This document shows positions 1-9,186 of a stretch of 64,000 bases of DNA, one piece after another. Both the position numbers and the translations under genes were made by a program. Position 1 is the stretch's first letter. Each line of letters begins with the position of its first letter. The notes beneath the pieces are model-generated. The model did no database searches and was not told where the DNA came from. It worked only from the letters and a program-made list of their open reading frames with translations. The stretch is from an uncultured Nesterenkonia sp. (lineage in GTDB: Bacteria > Actinomycetota > Actinomycetes > Actinomycetales > Micrococcaceae): contig CAMIAK010000005.1 of NCBI GenBank assembly GCA_946222885.1, positions 141,893-205,892 of the forward strand, read 5' to 3'.

Positions 1-1250
1 TCGAGCATGATGAGGACGGCACCCCGCTGCTCATCTCCTCCTCCAGCTACGGCCGCGGCTACCAGACCGTCACCCCGGTGGACAGCGACGTGAGCCGCTC
101 AGTGCTCAAGCGCCGCCGTCAGCGCCGCCGCCGCCGGAACCTCACCCTCGCGGCAGCTCTGGCCGGCTTCGCCGTGCTGGTCATCGGCTTCGTCTGGATC
201 GTCGGCACCTGGCTCGGCGGCGGCGGGCCCGAGGACTATGACGAGGTCGCCGGCGACGTCGTGGAGTTCACCGTGGAGGAGGGCGACGTCCCCGGTGTCG
301 TCTTCCAGCGCCTGGTCGATCAGGAGATCGTCGCCAGCGAGGAGGCTCTCAACGAGGCTTGGCAGCAGTGGCAGGCCGAAGGCGGAGACACGCTGCTGCG
401 GGTGGACGACTTCGGGCTCTACGAGCAGATGCCGGCCGACGACGCCATCGCGGCCATCTTCGACGCCGACGAGGCCTCCGGGTACTTCAGCATCAACTCG
501 GGCGTCCGCATCGACGACGCCCTGGATGCCATCGCCGAGGGTGCGGACATCGACCGCCGCGAGCTCAGCGAGCTCAATGAGGATCCGCAGCAGTTCGGCC
601 TCCCGGAGGCTGCGGAGTCGCTGGAGGGCTACCTCGCAGTGGGTGAATACCGGCCCAACTTCGAGGCCTCGGCCGAGGACATCATCCAGGAGTCGGTGGA
701 CCGCACCTTCGCCCAGCTCGAGGAGCTCGGCGTGGAGGACCGCGAGGAGCAGTGGGAGCTGATCATCAAGGCTTCCCTGGTCACCGCGGAGTCCCACTAC
801 GACGCCGACGGCGGCGACTACCGGACCATCGCCGGCGCCATCGAGAACCGCCTCGAGGAAGAGGGCGACGAGGACAGTGAGACCGCCGGGTACCTGCAGA
901 TCGACGCCGCGGTCATCTATGGCCTCGGCACCCAGCAGATCCACTTCACCGATGAGGAGCGCGAAGACTCCGAGAACAGGTACAACACCTACCAGCACCC
1001 GGGCCTGACGCCGGGGCCCATCGAGGCTCCCCACCCCGAGGCGCTGGAAGCAGTGGCCGACCCGGATGAGAACGACTACCTCTACTGGGTCACGGTGAAC
1101 CTGGAGACCGGCGAGACGCTCTTCGCCTCCACCTACTCCGACCATCAGCAGAACGTCGAGCTGCTGGACGAGTACTGTGCGGAGAACTCCGAGATCTGCT
1201 CCGGCGAGCCCGCCGGCGGCCAGACCGAAGCGGTCGAACCCGGGGAGTGA
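1..1250 (+). CDS. mltG: endolytic murein transglycosylase MltG, 5'-truncated
   Basis: YceG/MltG-family lytic transglycosylase that cuts nascent peptidoglycan strands at the outer face of the membrane. The frame is open from base 3 to the window edge, so the N-terminus is missing. A GTG at 78 could start a 390-residue product, but the in-frame codons before it (acidic, then Ser-rich) look like the cytoplasmic tail common in actinobacterial MltG. Counting from 78: Arg-rich stretch at residues 11-20, one membrane helix at about 22-45, then an acidic extracytoplasmic part. The likely catalytic Glu is residue 238 in ASLVTAES (family ASIVxxE). YNTYQHPGLTPGPI and DYLYWV are the usual C-terminal family motifs. 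The stop overlaps the aroE start (GTGA), so the two genes are probably translationally coupled. Confidence 0.93.
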   Translation, partial: EHDEDGTPLLISSSSYGRGYQTVTPVDSDVSRSVLKRRRQRRRRRNLTLAAALAGFAVLVIGFVWIVGTWLGGGGPEDYDEVAGDVVEFTVEEGDVPGVVFQRLVDQEIVASEEALNEAWQQWQAEGGDTLLRVDDFGLYEQMPADDAIAAIFDADEASGYFSINSGVRIDDALDAIAEGADIDRRELSELNEDPQQFGLPEAAESLEGYLAVGEYRPNFEASAEDIIQESVDRTFAQLEELGVEDREEQWELIIKASLVTAESHYDADGGDYRTIAGAIENRLEEEGDEDSETAGYLQIDAAVIYGLGTQQIHFTDEEREDSENRYNTYQHPGLTPGPIEAPHPEALEAVADPDENDYLYWVTVNLETGETLFASTYSDHQQNVELLDEYCAENSEICSGEPAGGQTEAVEPGE

Positions 1251-2140
1251 CCGTGTCCTCCCACGCCAGTGACGGCCGGGCGGCGGTGCTGGGGCACCCG
1301 ATCGGGCACTCGAAGTCCCCGCTGCTCCACGGCGCGGCCTATGCCCACCTCGGGCTGGACATCGGCTATACGCGCATCGACCTGGAGGAGCCCGGCGTCG
1401 AGGAGTTCCTCGCCGCCCGTCACGGTGAGCAGGGCTGGCTCGGATGGTCGGTGACCATGCCGCTGAAGGCCGCCACGGTGCCGCATATGGCCGTGGTCTC
1501 CGAGCGGGTGAAGACCCTGGGAGTGCTCAACACCGTCATCCGGCAGCCTTCGGGGGCCCTCCACGGGGAGAACACCGATGTGGACGGCATCGTGGAGGCG
1601 CTGCGCGAGGCGCGGCCCTCCCAGGCCGAAGGTGCCGCGGGACCTTCCTTCGGCATCCTCGGGGGAGGCGCCACCGCTGCCGCCGCACTGGCCGCGGCCG
1701 CTGAGCTCGGCTTCTCCGAGGCCGTGGTCTACGCACGCTCCCCGGAACGTGCTGCCTCCCTGCAGCCGGTGGCCGAGGCCCTGGAGGTGGCGGTGAGCTT
1801 CCGCACCTTCACCCAGTTCGCCGAGGAGCTGGACGGGCTGGGAGCGGTGGTCTCCACCCTGCCTCCGCGGGCCGCCGACGGACTCACCCCGGCGCTGGAG
1901 GACGTGCAGCTGGGCGGGGTCCCGCTGCTCGACGTCGCCTATGACCCCTGGCCCTCCCGGCTCGCGCAGGCATGGGAGGGCTCCGGCGGAGCGGTGGTCA
2001 GCGGGCTGGTCATGCTGCTGCACCAGGCGGTGCGGCAGGTGGAGCTCTTCACCGCCGCCGCAGGACAGCCTGCCGCTGAGCAGAGCCCCGCGGACCGGGC
2101 TGCGATGGTCCGCCGGATGAGAACTGCCGTCGGGCTGTGA
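1247..2140 (+). CDS. aroE: shikimate dehydrogenase
   Basis: Reduces 3-dehydroshikimate to shikimate with NADPH in aromatic amino acid synthesis. The N-terminus carries the substrate-binding motif GHPIGHSKSP. The catalytic Lys is in SVTMPLK and the partner Asp in NTDVDG. A Gly-rich nucleotide-binding loop (GILGGGATAAAA) follows near the middle. 297 residues is slightly long for the family. The GTG start at 1247 overlaps the mltG stop; a second GTG at 1253 is possible. It is the first of four shikimate genes in a row, followed by a 34-base gap before aroC. Confidence 0.93.
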   Translation: MTVSSHASDGRAAVLGHPIGHSKSPLLHGAAYAHLGLDIGYTRIDLEEPGVEEFLAARHGEQGWLGWSVTMPLKAATVPHMAVVSERVKTLGVLNTVIRQPSGALHGENTDVDGIVEALREARPSQAEGAAGPSFGILGGGATAAAALAAAAELGFSEAVVYARSPERAASLQPVAEALEVAVSFRTFTQFAEELDGLGAVVSTLPPRAADGLTPALEDVQLGGVPLLDVAYDPWPSRLAQAWEGSGGAVVSGLVMLLHQAVRQVELFTAAAGQPAAEQSPADRAAMVRRMRTAVGL

Positions 2141-2161
2141 CCGCCCGGCCTGAGGGACGGA

Positions 2162-2167
2162 TAGGAT
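2162..2167 (+). promoter_or_regulatory. -10 box (TAGGAT) for a leaderless aroC transcript
   Basis: TAGGAT matches the actinobacterial TANNNT -10 element and ends 7 nt before ATG 2175, so transcription would begin at or next to the start codon. No good -35 is visible. The spacing is the same as upstream of metK, priA, comEA and the first mptB-like gene. Confidence 0.45.
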
Positions 2168-2174
2168 GGGGCCC

Positions 2175-3416
2175 ATGTTGCGTTGGCTGACCTCCGGAGA
2201 ATCACATGGCAGATCACTCGTCGGGATCCTTGAAGGGCTCCCCGCCGGAGTGCAGCTGACCACCCAGATGGTCCAGGACACCCTTGCGCGCCGCCGCCTG
2301 GGCTACGGGCGCGGTGCCCGGATGAAGTTCGAGCAGGACGAGGTCTCGCTGCTGGCCGGCGTCCGCCACGGGGTGACCATCGGCGGTCCGTTGACCATCG
2401 AGGTCGGCAACACCGAATGGCCCAAATGGGAGAAGGTCATGTCCGCCGACCCGGTGGACCCGGCAGAGCTGGAGGGCCTGGCCCGCAACGCCCCGCTGAC
2501 CCGTCCCCGCCCCGGCCACGCCGACTACACCGGCATGCAGAAGTACGGCTTCTCGGAGGCCCGCCCCGTGCTGGAGCGCGCCTCCGCCCGTGAGACCGCC
2601 ACCCGGGTGGCTCTGGGCACCGCCGCCCAGGCCTTCCTGGCGGAGCTGGGCATCCGCACCGTCTCCCACACCACTGCCATCGGGCCCGTGGAGGTCCCCG
2701 AGGACGCCGCAGTGCCGAGTGCCGACGACGTCGCCGCCCTCGACGCCGATCCGCTGCGCTGCTTCGACAAGGCCACCTCCGAGCGGATGGTGGCCGAGGT
2801 GGACGACGCCCATAAGGCAGGGGAGACCCTCGGCGGCGTCGTGGAGGTCGTGGTCGACGGCCTGCCCCCGGGACTCGGCAGCTACGTGCACTGGGACCGC
2901 CGGCTGGACGCCCGGCTCGCCGGCGCGCTGATGGGCATCCAGGCGATCAAGGGCGTGGAGGTCGGCGACGGCTTCCGCACCACCCGCCGCCGCGGCACAG
3001 CCGCCCATGATGAGATCGAACGCGCAGAGGACGGCACCCTGCGCCGCGACGGCAACAAGGCCGGCGGCGTCGAGGGAGGCATGAGCATCGGCGGGATGCT
3101 GCGGGTCCGTGCCGGCATGAAGCCCATCGCCACCGTGCCGCGTGCGCTGCGCACCGTGGACACCGCCAGCGGAGAGCCCACCACCGCCCATCACCAGCGC
3201 TCCGACGTCTGCGCGGTCCCGGCCGCCGGCGTCGTCGCCGAGGCCATGGTGGCGCTGGTCATCGCCCAGGCCGTGCTGGAGAAGTTCGGCGGAGACTCCG
3301 TGGCAGAGGTGAGGCGGAACCTGGAGGGCTACCTGGCCAACCTGCCCGTGGTGGGTCAGGACCCGGAGGCCGCCGGCACCGACGGAGACCCGCTCCAGGC
3401 GCCCGCAGGGTTCTGA
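2175..3416 (+). CDS. aroC: chorismate synthase
   Basis: Converts 5-enolpyruvylshikimate 3-phosphate to chorismate, using reduced FMN. The family signature starts at the N-terminus (MLRWLTSGESHG). RPGHADYTGMQKYG, the RASARETA segment and the late GGMSIGG motif are also present. ATG 2175 gives the family's normal N-terminus and lies 7 nt after a -10 box; an in-frame ATG at 2166 overlaps that box and would add three residues. About 413 residues, normal for actinobacteria. aroK starts 1 nt after the stop. Confidence 0.96.
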   Translation: MLRWLTSGESHGRSLVGILEGLPAGVQLTTQMVQDTLARRRLGYGRGARMKFEQDEVSLLAGVRHGVTIGGPLTIEVGNTEWPKWEKVMSADPVDPAELEGLARNAPLTRPRPGHADYTGMQKYGFSEARPVLERASARETATRVALGTAAQAFLAELGIRTVSHTTAIGPVEVPEDAAVPSADDVAALDADPLRCFDKATSERMVAEVDDAHKAGETLGGVVEVVVDGLPPGLGSYVHWDRRLDARLAGALMGIQAIKGVEVGDGFRTTRRRGTAAHDEIERAEDGTLRRDGNKAGGVEGGMSIGGMLRVRAGMKPIATVPRALRTVDTASGEPTTAHHQRSDVCAVPAAGVVAEAMVALVIAQAVLEKFGGDSVAEVRRNLEGYLANLPVVGQDPEAAGTDGDPLQAPAGF

Positions 3417-3417
3417 G

Positions 3418-3945
3418 ATGCCGAACATCGTGCTCATCGGGCCGATGGGTTCGGGCAAATCGACGATCGGCGCCGCCCTGGCCCGCCGGCTCGGCCGCCC
3501 GCATGTGGACTCCGACCACTTCTTCGTCGCCCGCCACGGCTCCATCCCGGAATACTTCGCCGACCGCGGCGAACAGGCCTTCCGGGAGCGGGAGCACCAG
3601 ATCATCGCCGAGCTGCTGGACGCTCCGCGCCCCTCGGTCATCAGCCTGGGAGGCGGCTCCGTGCTGGACGCCCGCACCCGGGAGCTGCTGAAGGACCAGA
3701 CCGTGGTGATGCTCGACATCACCGAGGAGCAGGCCGCGCTGCGCATCGGCGACGGCGCCACCCGTCCGGTGCTCGGGGACGACCCGATCACCACCTGGAG
3801 GCGCATCTACGCAGAGCGCGAGGACATCTACCGGGACTGCGCCGATGTGGTCCTGCCGCCCGACGATGAGAGCATCGAAGCCAGGGTAGATACCATAGTT
3901 GCCAGACTGAACCCCACCCCATCAGGAGATGACACCACTCCATGA
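3418..3945 (+). CDS. aroK: shikimate kinase
   Basis: Phosphorylates shikimate at the 3-hydroxyl with ATP. The P-loop GPMGSGKST is at residues 8-16. The substrate-binding Asp is in HVDSDHFF, and GGGSVLD is the Gly-rich shikimate-binding loop. The lid Arg lies in DGATRPVL. 175 residues, a single-domain enzyme. Its ATGA overlaps the start of aroB, so aroC-aroK-aroB are probably co-transcribed and translationally coupled. Confidence 0.95.
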   Translation: MPNIVLIGPMGSGKSTIGAALARRLGRPHVDSDHFFVARHGSIPEYFADRGEQAFREREHQIIAELLDAPRPSVISLGGGSVLDARTRELLKDQTVVMLDITEEQAALRIGDGATRPVLGDDPITTWRRIYAEREDIYRDCADVVLPPDDESIEARVDTIVARLNPTPSGDDTTP

Positions 3946-5120
3946 GCCACGAGGCTGACAACGCAACCCCCCAGAGCTCCCAGGATCCCACTGTGATCCG
4001 GGTCGGCCGGGGCGGAGAGGCCGGACAGGAGGTGGGCAGCGCCGGGGCCGGCTCCTATGACGTACTCGTCGGCAACGGGCTGCTCGCCAGGCTCCCCGAG
4101 ATGATCGGTCCCCAGGCCGAGCGCGTCCTGGTCGTCCACCCGCGCGCCCTGCGCGCCACCGGCGACGTGGTCCGCGAGGACCTCGAGAAGGCCGGCTACA
4201 CCGCGATGGTCGCCGAGATCCCCGACGCCGAGGAGGGCAAGCACATCCAGGTGGCGGCCTTCTGCTGGCAGGTCCTGGGCCAGAACGACTTCACCCGCTC
4301 CGACGCCGTGGTCTCGGTGGGCGGCGGCGCGGTGACCGACGTCGCCGGCTTCGTGGCCGCGACCTGGCTGCGCGGGGTCCGCGTCGTGCACATGCCCACC
4401 ACGCTGCTGGGCATGGTCGACGCCGCCATCGGCGGGAAGACCGGCATCAACACTGCCGAGGGCAAGAACCTGGTGGGCTCCTTCCACCACCCGGCAGGCG
4501 TGCTCGCGGACCTGGACACGCTGCTGACCCTGCCGCGCAACGAGCTGGTGGCCGGGCTCGCCGAAGTCGTGAAATGCGGCTTCATCGCCGATGAGCGCAT
4601 CCTGGAGATCATCGAGTCCGCCCCGGACCAGGCGCAGAACCCGCACTCCTGGCAGCTGCGCGAGCTCATCGAGCGAGCCATCCGGGTCAAGGCTGAGGTG
4701 GTCGGCGAGGACTTCAAGGAGTCCGGAGTGCGTGAGTCGCTGAACTACGGGCACACCCTAGCCCATGCCATCGAGCTGGCCGAGCGCTACCAGTGGCGCC
4801 ACGGCGCGGCGGTCTCGGTGGGAATGGTCTTCGCCGCCGAGCTGGCCCGCAGCCTGGGCCGGCTGGACGACGCCACGGCGGACCGGCACCGGGCCATCCT
4901 CGCCTCCCTGGGCCTGCCCACCACCTACCGCGACGATCGCTGGTCCCAGCTGCTGGAGGGCATCCGCCGGGACAAGAAGAACCGCGGCGACCAGCTGCGC
5001 TTCGTGCTGCTCAACGGGCAGGGCCGGCCCGCCACCGTGGAGATCCCGGACGCCTCCATCCTGTTCAGCACCTACCAGGAGATCGCCGAGCCGGTCACCG
5101 GCACGACGGTGACCATCTGA
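3942..5120 (+). CDS. aroB: 3-dehydroquinate synthase
   Basis: NAD- and metal-dependent enzyme that cyclises DAHP to 3-dehydroquinate. Nucleotide-binding motif SVGGGAVTDVAGF and active-site motif GGKTGIN are present. Metal ligands are supplied by the LAEVVKCGFIAD region and by NYGHTLAHAIE and RHGAAVSVGM. The product has 392 residues, with a hydrophilic N-terminal extension of about 25 residues before the domain begins (YDVLVGNGLL). The 3-dehydroquinase gene that often follows is absent; efp comes next. Confidence 0.95.
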   Translation: MSHEADNATPQSSQDPTVIRVGRGGEAGQEVGSAGAGSYDVLVGNGLLARLPEMIGPQAERVLVVHPRALRATGDVVREDLEKAGYTAMVAEIPDAEEGKHIQVAAFCWQVLGQNDFTRSDAVVSVGGGAVTDVAGFVAATWLRGVRVVHMPTTLLGMVDAAIGGKTGINTAEGKNLVGSFHHPAGVLADLDTLLTLPRNELVAGLAEVVKCGFIADERILEIIESAPDQAQNPHSWQLRELIERAIRVKAEVVGEDFKESGVRESLNYGHTLAHAIELAERYQWRHGAAVSVGMVFAAELARSLGRLDDATADRHRAILASLGLPTTYRDDRWSQLLEGIRRDKKNRGDQLRFVLLNGQGRPATVEIPDASILFSTYQEIAEPVTGTTVTI

Positions 5121-5175
5121 CGACCCTGTAGAATTACCCGTCGGTCCAAGAAGCAACTCAGAGAGAGACGCACCC

Positions 5176-5733
5176 GTGGCAACCTCGAACGACATCAAGA
5201 ACGGCTCCGTGCTCAAGCTGGAGGGCCAGCTCTGGAACACCCTGGAGTTCCAGCACGTCAAGCCCGGCAAGGGCGGCGCCTTCATCCGCACCAAGCTGAA
5301 GAACATCACCTCCGGCAAGGTGGTCGACAAGACCTTCAACGCCGGGGCGAAGGTTGAGTTCGCCACGGTGGACCGCTCCACCTACCAGTACCTCTACATG
5401 GACGGCGACGACTACGTCTTCATGGACCTGCGCGACTACGACCAGGTCACCGTGCCCGGCACCGTGGTCGGCGACGCCGCGAACTTCCTGCTGGAGTCCG
5501 CCGAGGTGCAGCTGGCCATGAACGAGGGCACCCCGCTCTACATCGAGCTGCCGCCCTCAGTGGTCCTGGAGATCACCCAGACCGACCCGGGCCTGCAGGG
5601 CGACCGCTCCAAGGCCGGCACCAAGCCCGCCACCCTGGAGACCGGCCACGAGATCCAGGTCCCGCTGTTCGTGGAGCAGGGCACCAAGGTCAAGGTCAGC
5701 ACCACCACCTCCGAGTACCTCGGCCGCGTCTGA
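5176..5733 (+). CDS. efp: elongation factor P
   Basis: Binds between the ribosomal P and E sites and rescues stalling at polyproline. Three-domain KOW/OB protein of the normal length (185 residues). The loop-tip residue is Lys32 in VKPGKGGAF, the site modified in some bacteria; no modification genes are in the window. GTG start with a GA-rich leader (gagagaga) upstream. A TAGAAT hexamer at 5130-5135 could be its -10 box, leaving a leader of about 35 nt. nusB follows after 17 nt. Confidence 0.95.
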   Translation: MATSNDIKNGSVLKLEGQLWNTLEFQHVKPGKGGAFIRTKLKNITSGKVVDKTFNAGAKVEFATVDRSTYQYLYMDGDDYVFMDLRDYDQVTVPGTVVGDAANFLLESAEVQLAMNEGTPLYIELPPSVVLEITQTDPGLQGDRSKAGTKPATLETGHEIQVPLFVEQGTKVKVSTTTSEYLGRV

Positions 5734-5750
5734 ACGGCTGACGGAGAACA

Positions 5751-6164
5751 GTGGCAAAGAGAAGCAAAGCACGGCGCCGGGCGCTCGAGGTCCTCTTCGA
5801 GGCCGAGCAGCGAGGCAGCGACCCCCTCGAGGTGCTCCGAGTCCGCCGAGAGAAGGCCGACCTCATCGTCAACGAGTACGTGGTCGAGCTCATCGAGGGC
5901 GTGAAGACCCGGCAGGAGCAGATCGACGAGCTGCTGGCCACCTATGCCCGCGGCTGGACCCTGGACCGGATGCCCCGGGTGGACCTGATGGCCCTGCGCA
6001 TCGGCGCCTGGGAGCTGCTCCACAATGAGGACATCCCCGACGGCGTGGCCGTCTCCGAGGCGGTGGCGCTGGTCCGGGAGCTCTCCACCGATGAGTCCCC
6101 GACCTTCGTCAACGGCCTGTTGGGCCGGCTGCAGAAGCTGAAGCCGACGCTGGACCTGGGCTGA
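5751..6164 (+). CDS. nusB: transcription antitermination factor NusB
   Basis: All-helical RNA-binding protein that joins NusE on boxA RNA in rRNA antitermination. The Arg-rich N-terminus (ARRRALEVLFEAEQRG) is the RNA-binding family motif; DRMPRVDLMALRIGAWEL and the C-terminal FVNGLLGRL segment are typical. 137 residues, GTG start after an agaaca spacer. The efp-nusB pairing is usual in actinobacteria. Confidence 0.94.
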   Translation: MAKRSKARRRALEVLFEAEQRGSDPLEVLRVRREKADLIVNEYVVELIEGVKTRQEQIDELLATYARGWTLDRMPRVDLMALRIGAWELLHNEDIPDGVAVSEAVALVRELSTDESPTFVNGLLGRLQKLKPTLDLG

Positions 6165-6177
6165 GACCGGGCTGAGG

Positions 6178-6266
6178 TAGGCTGGACCCGGCGGCAGAAC
6201 CCGCACAACTCCATATCAAGAGAAGACCTCCTTTAAGGATCGTCCCGTGAGGCGAGGAAGGAGTCT
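6178..6266 (+). promoter_or_regulatory. pyr operon promoter and PyrR-binding leader RNA covering the pyrR Shine-Dalgarno
   Basis: A TAGGCT -10 box lies at 6178-6183. The leader then contains a PyrR-binding-loop-like element at about 6225-6265: gacctcctt (6225-6233) pairs, with one bulged C, to aaggagtc (6258-6265). The apical part has tcg/cga closing a loop with the conserved GUCCCGUGAGGC core. The 3' arm is itself the ribosome binding site of pyrR. PyrR binding should therefore hide the SD, which is the translational repression described for mycobacterial pyr operons. No terminator or antiterminator pair is visible. Confidence 0.8.
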
Positions 6267-6839
6267 ATGGTGGCAACACCTGAGACCGCAGAACCATCGC
6301 AGGTCATGTCCGCGTCCGACCTGGACCGGGCACTGACGCGTATAGCCCATGAGATCGTGGAGGCCCAGCGCGGCACCGACGGCCTCCTGCTGCTGGGCAT
6401 CCCGCGCCGGGGCGTGCCGCTGGCCCAGCGGCTGGGCGAGAAGCTCACCCGCATCGACGCCTCCTTCGACCCAGAGACCGCCGTCGGCGCCCTGGACGTC
6501 ACCATGTACCGGGACGACCTCCGCTCCGGAGGGGCCCGCACTCCCGAGCCCACCCATGTGCCCGGCAGCGGCGTGGACGGGGCCACCGTCGTGCTGGTCG
6601 ACGACGTCCTCTACTCCGGCCGCACCGTGCGCGCCGCCCTGGACGCCCTCTCGGACCTGGGACGCCCGAAGACCGTCCGGCTCGCCGTCGTCGTGGACCG
6701 CGGCCACCGCGAGCTGCCCATCCGGGCCGACCATGTGGGCAAGAACCTGCCGACCTCCCGCGGGGAGCGCGTCTCCGTCCGCCTGGCTGAGACCGACGGC
6801 GTCGCCGCTGAGCAGGAAGGCGTGGTGATCTCGCGTTGA
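6267..6839 (+). CDS. pyrR: bifunctional pyr operon regulator / uracil phosphoribosyltransferase
   Basis: UMP-responsive RNA-binding regulator with a phosphoribosyltransferase fold. The PRPP-binding motif is VVLVDDVLYSGRT near residue 110; GIPRRGVPLA and the basic segment DRGHRELPIRADHVGKNLPT are PyrR hallmarks. 190 residues. The SD lies in the 3' arm of the leader hairpin, so autoregulation is likely. It heads pyrR-pyrB-pyrC-x-carA-carB-pyrF, whose members overlap by 4-8 nt throughout. Confidence 0.95.
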   Translation: MVATPETAEPSQVMSASDLDRALTRIAHEIVEAQRGTDGLLLLGIPRRGVPLAQRLGEKLTRIDASFDPETAVGALDVTMYRDDLRSGGARTPEPTHVPGSGVDGATVVLVDDVLYSGRTVRAALDALSDLGRPKTVRLAVVVDRGHRELPIRADHVGKNLPTSRGERVSVRLAETDGVAAEQEGVVISR

Positions 6840-7834
6840 GGCACCTGCTCTCCACCGCCGACCTCAGCCGTGAGGACGCCCTGAGCATCCTGGACACCGC
6901 CGAGGAGATGTCCGCAGTCTCCGACCGCGAGGTCAAGAAGCTCCCCACCCTCCGGGGCCGCACCGTGGTGAACCTCTTCTTCGAAGACTCCACCCGGACC
7001 CGGATCTCCTTCGAGGCCGCCGCCAAGCGGCTCTCCGCCGACGTCATGAACTTCTCCGCCAAGGGTTCCTCGGTCTCCAAGGGGGAGTCCCTGAAGGACA
7101 CCGTCCAGACGCTCGAGGCCATCGGCGCCGACGCTGTGGTCATGCGGCATTGGGCATCCGGCGCCGCCGCTCAGCTGGCCGCCTCCGGGTGGACCGACTG
7201 TGCGGTGGTCAACGCCGGCGACGGCACCCATGAGCACCCCACCCAGGCCCTGCTGGACGCGCTGACCCTGCGCCGCGGCTGGGCCGCCGCCCAGGGCATC
7301 TCCCCGCGCGGTGCGGACCTCTCCGGCATGAAGGTGCTCATCGTCGGGGACATCCTGCACTCCCGGGTGGCCCGCTCCAACATCTGGCTGCTGCACACCC
7401 TCGGCGCGGAGGTCGGGCTGGTCGCCCCGGCCACGCTGCTGCCGGTGGGCGTGGAGACCTGGCCGGCCACCGTCCACTACAGCTTCGACGAGGCACTGGC
7501 CGGCGGACCGGAGGGCCGCACCCCTGACGCGGTCATGATGCTGCGCGTCCAGGCCGAGCGGATGGTCGGCGGCGCCTTCTTCCCGACGGCGGCGGAGTAC
7601 ACCCGCCGCTGGGGGCTCACCGACGAACGGCTCGCCCTGCTGGAGTCTCTGAGCCTGGGGGAGACGGACAGTCCCGCCATGATCCTGCACCCCGGGCCGA
7701 TGAACCGCGGGGTGGAGATCTCCTCCGCCGCGGCCGACTCCCCGCTGAACCACGCACTCGACCAGGTCTCCCACGGTGTCTCCGTCCGCATGGCGGTGCT
7801 GCACCTGCTGCTGACAGGAGCTGATGACTCATGA
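6836..7834 (+). CDS. pyrB: aspartate carbamoyltransferase, catalytic chain
   Basis: Forms carbamoyl-aspartate, the first committed step of pyrimidine synthesis. Carbamoyl-phosphate motif FFEDSTRTRISFE, then SKGESLKDTVQTL, and the HPTQALLDALTL motif. 332 residues, no regulatory chain nearby. TTG start (TTGA overlap with pyrR); the N-terminus RHLLSTADLS is normal for the family, which supports this start. Confidence 0.95.
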   Translation: MRHLLSTADLSREDALSILDTAEEMSAVSDREVKKLPTLRGRTVVNLFFEDSTRTRISFEAAAKRLSADVMNFSAKGSSVSKGESLKDTVQTLEAIGADAVVMRHWASGAAAQLAASGWTDCAVVNAGDGTHEHPTQALLDALTLRRGWAAAQGISPRGADLSGMKVLIVGDILHSRVARSNIWLLHTLGAEVGLVAPATLLPVGVETWPATVHYSFDEALAGGPEGRTPDAVMMLRVQAERMVGGAFFPTAAEYTRRWGLTDERLALLESLSLGETDSPAMILHPGPMNRGVEISSAAADSPLNHALDQVSHGVSVRMAVLHLLLTGADDS

Positions 7835-9186
7835 CCGCGACGAATTCTGCCGGAGCGAACGCCGCCACCCTGATCACCGGGGCCCGTCCCTACGGTGAGG
7901 ACCCCTTGGACCTGCTGATCGCCGAGGGGCAGATCGCCGCCACCGGGCCCGAGGCGTTGGCCCAGGCCGACCAGCTGGGCACCCAGGGCACCGAGGTGGA
8001 GCGCCTCGAGGCTGAGGGCCTCCTCGCGCTGCCCGGCATGGTGGACCTGCACACCCACCTGCGCGAGCCCGGCCGGGAGGATGCCGAGACGGTGGCCACC
8101 GGTTCCCGGGCCGCCGCGCTGGGCGGGTTCACCGCCGTGCACGCCATGGCCAACTCGTCCCCGGTGGCCGACACCGCCGGAGTGGTGGAGCAGGTGCACC
8201 GCCTGGGCCTGGAGGCGGGCTACACCGAGGTCTACCCGGTGGGAGCGGTCACCGTCGGGCTGGCCGGGAAGCAGCTGGCCGAGCTCGGCGCGATGGCTGA
8301 GAGCTCCGCCCAGGTCCGCATGTTCTCCGACGACGGCCACTGCGTGCACAACCCGGTGCTGATGCGCCGCGCCCTCGAGTACGTGAAGGCCTTCGGCGGC
8401 TTCGTCGCCCAGCACGCCCAGGAGCCCGCGCTGACCGGCTGGGACACCGACACCCCCGCGCAGATGAACGAGGGGTGCGTCTCCGCCGAGCTCGGGCTTC
8501 CCGGCTGGCCGGCCGTGGCCGAGGAGGCGATCATCGCCCGGGACGTCCTGCTGGCCCAGCACGTCGGGTCCCGGCTGCACGTCTGCCATGTCTCCACCGC
8601 CGGAAGCGTGGAGATCATCCGCTGGGCCAAGGAGCGCGGCATCGACGTCACCGCCGAGGTGACCCCGCACCACCTGATCCTCACCGATGAGCTGGTCCGC
8701 AGCTACGACCCCGTCTACAAGGTCAACCCGCCGCTGCGCACCGAGGCCGACGTCCACGCTCTGCGTGAGGGCCTGGCCGACGGCACCATCGACGTCATCG
8801 GCACCGACCACGCCCCGCACCCCACTGAGGCCAAGGAATGCGAATGGTCCCAGGCGGCGATGGGGATGACCGGCTTGGAGACCGCACTCTCCGTGGTGCA
8901 GATGACCATGGTGGAGACCGGGCTGATCGGCTGGCGGCGCTTCGCGGAGATCACCTCGGAGAAGCCTGCGGAGATCTACCGGCATGCCCACCAGGGCCGG
9001 CCGCTGCGCACCGGGGAGGCCGCCAATATCATCCTGGTGGACCCGCAGGCCCGCCGGACCGTGGACCCCGAGCAGCACGCCACCAAGGGGCGGAACTCGC
9101 CCTTCCGCGGCATGGAGCTGCCGGGCCAGGTGCGGGCCACCTTCCTGGGCGGCCGGGCCGTGGTCCGGGAAGGAGCACTGGTATGA
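7831..9186 (+). CDS. pyrC: dihydroorotase (class I)
   Basis: Zinc amidohydrolase that cyclises carbamoyl-aspartate to dihydroorotate. Metal-binding VDLHTHLREPG, later HVCHVST, and the catalytic Asp in GTDHAPH are all present. The usual MPNTxP loop reads MANSSPV here. 451 residues; ATGA overlaps on both sides. Confidence 0.95.
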   Translation: MTATNSAGANAATLITGARPYGEDPLDLLIAEGQIAATGPEALAQADQLGTQGTEVERLEAEGLLALPGMVDLHTHLREPGREDAETVATGSRAAALGGFTAVHAMANSSPVADTAGVVEQVHRLGLEAGYTEVYPVGAVTVGLAGKQLAELGAMAESSAQVRMFSDDGHCVHNPVLMRRALEYVKAFGGFVAQHAQEPALTGWDTDTPAQMNEGCVSAELGLPGWPAVAEEAIIARDVLLAQHVGSRLHVCHVSTAGSVEIIRWAKERGIDVTAEVTPHHLILTDELVRSYDPVYKVNPPLRTEADVHALREGLADGTIDVIGTDHAPHPTEAKECEWSQAAMGMTGLETALSVVQMTMVETGLIGWRRFAEITSEKPAEIYRHAHQGRPLRTGEAANIILVDPQARRTVDPEQHATKGRNSPFRGMELPGQVRATFLGGRAVVREGALV

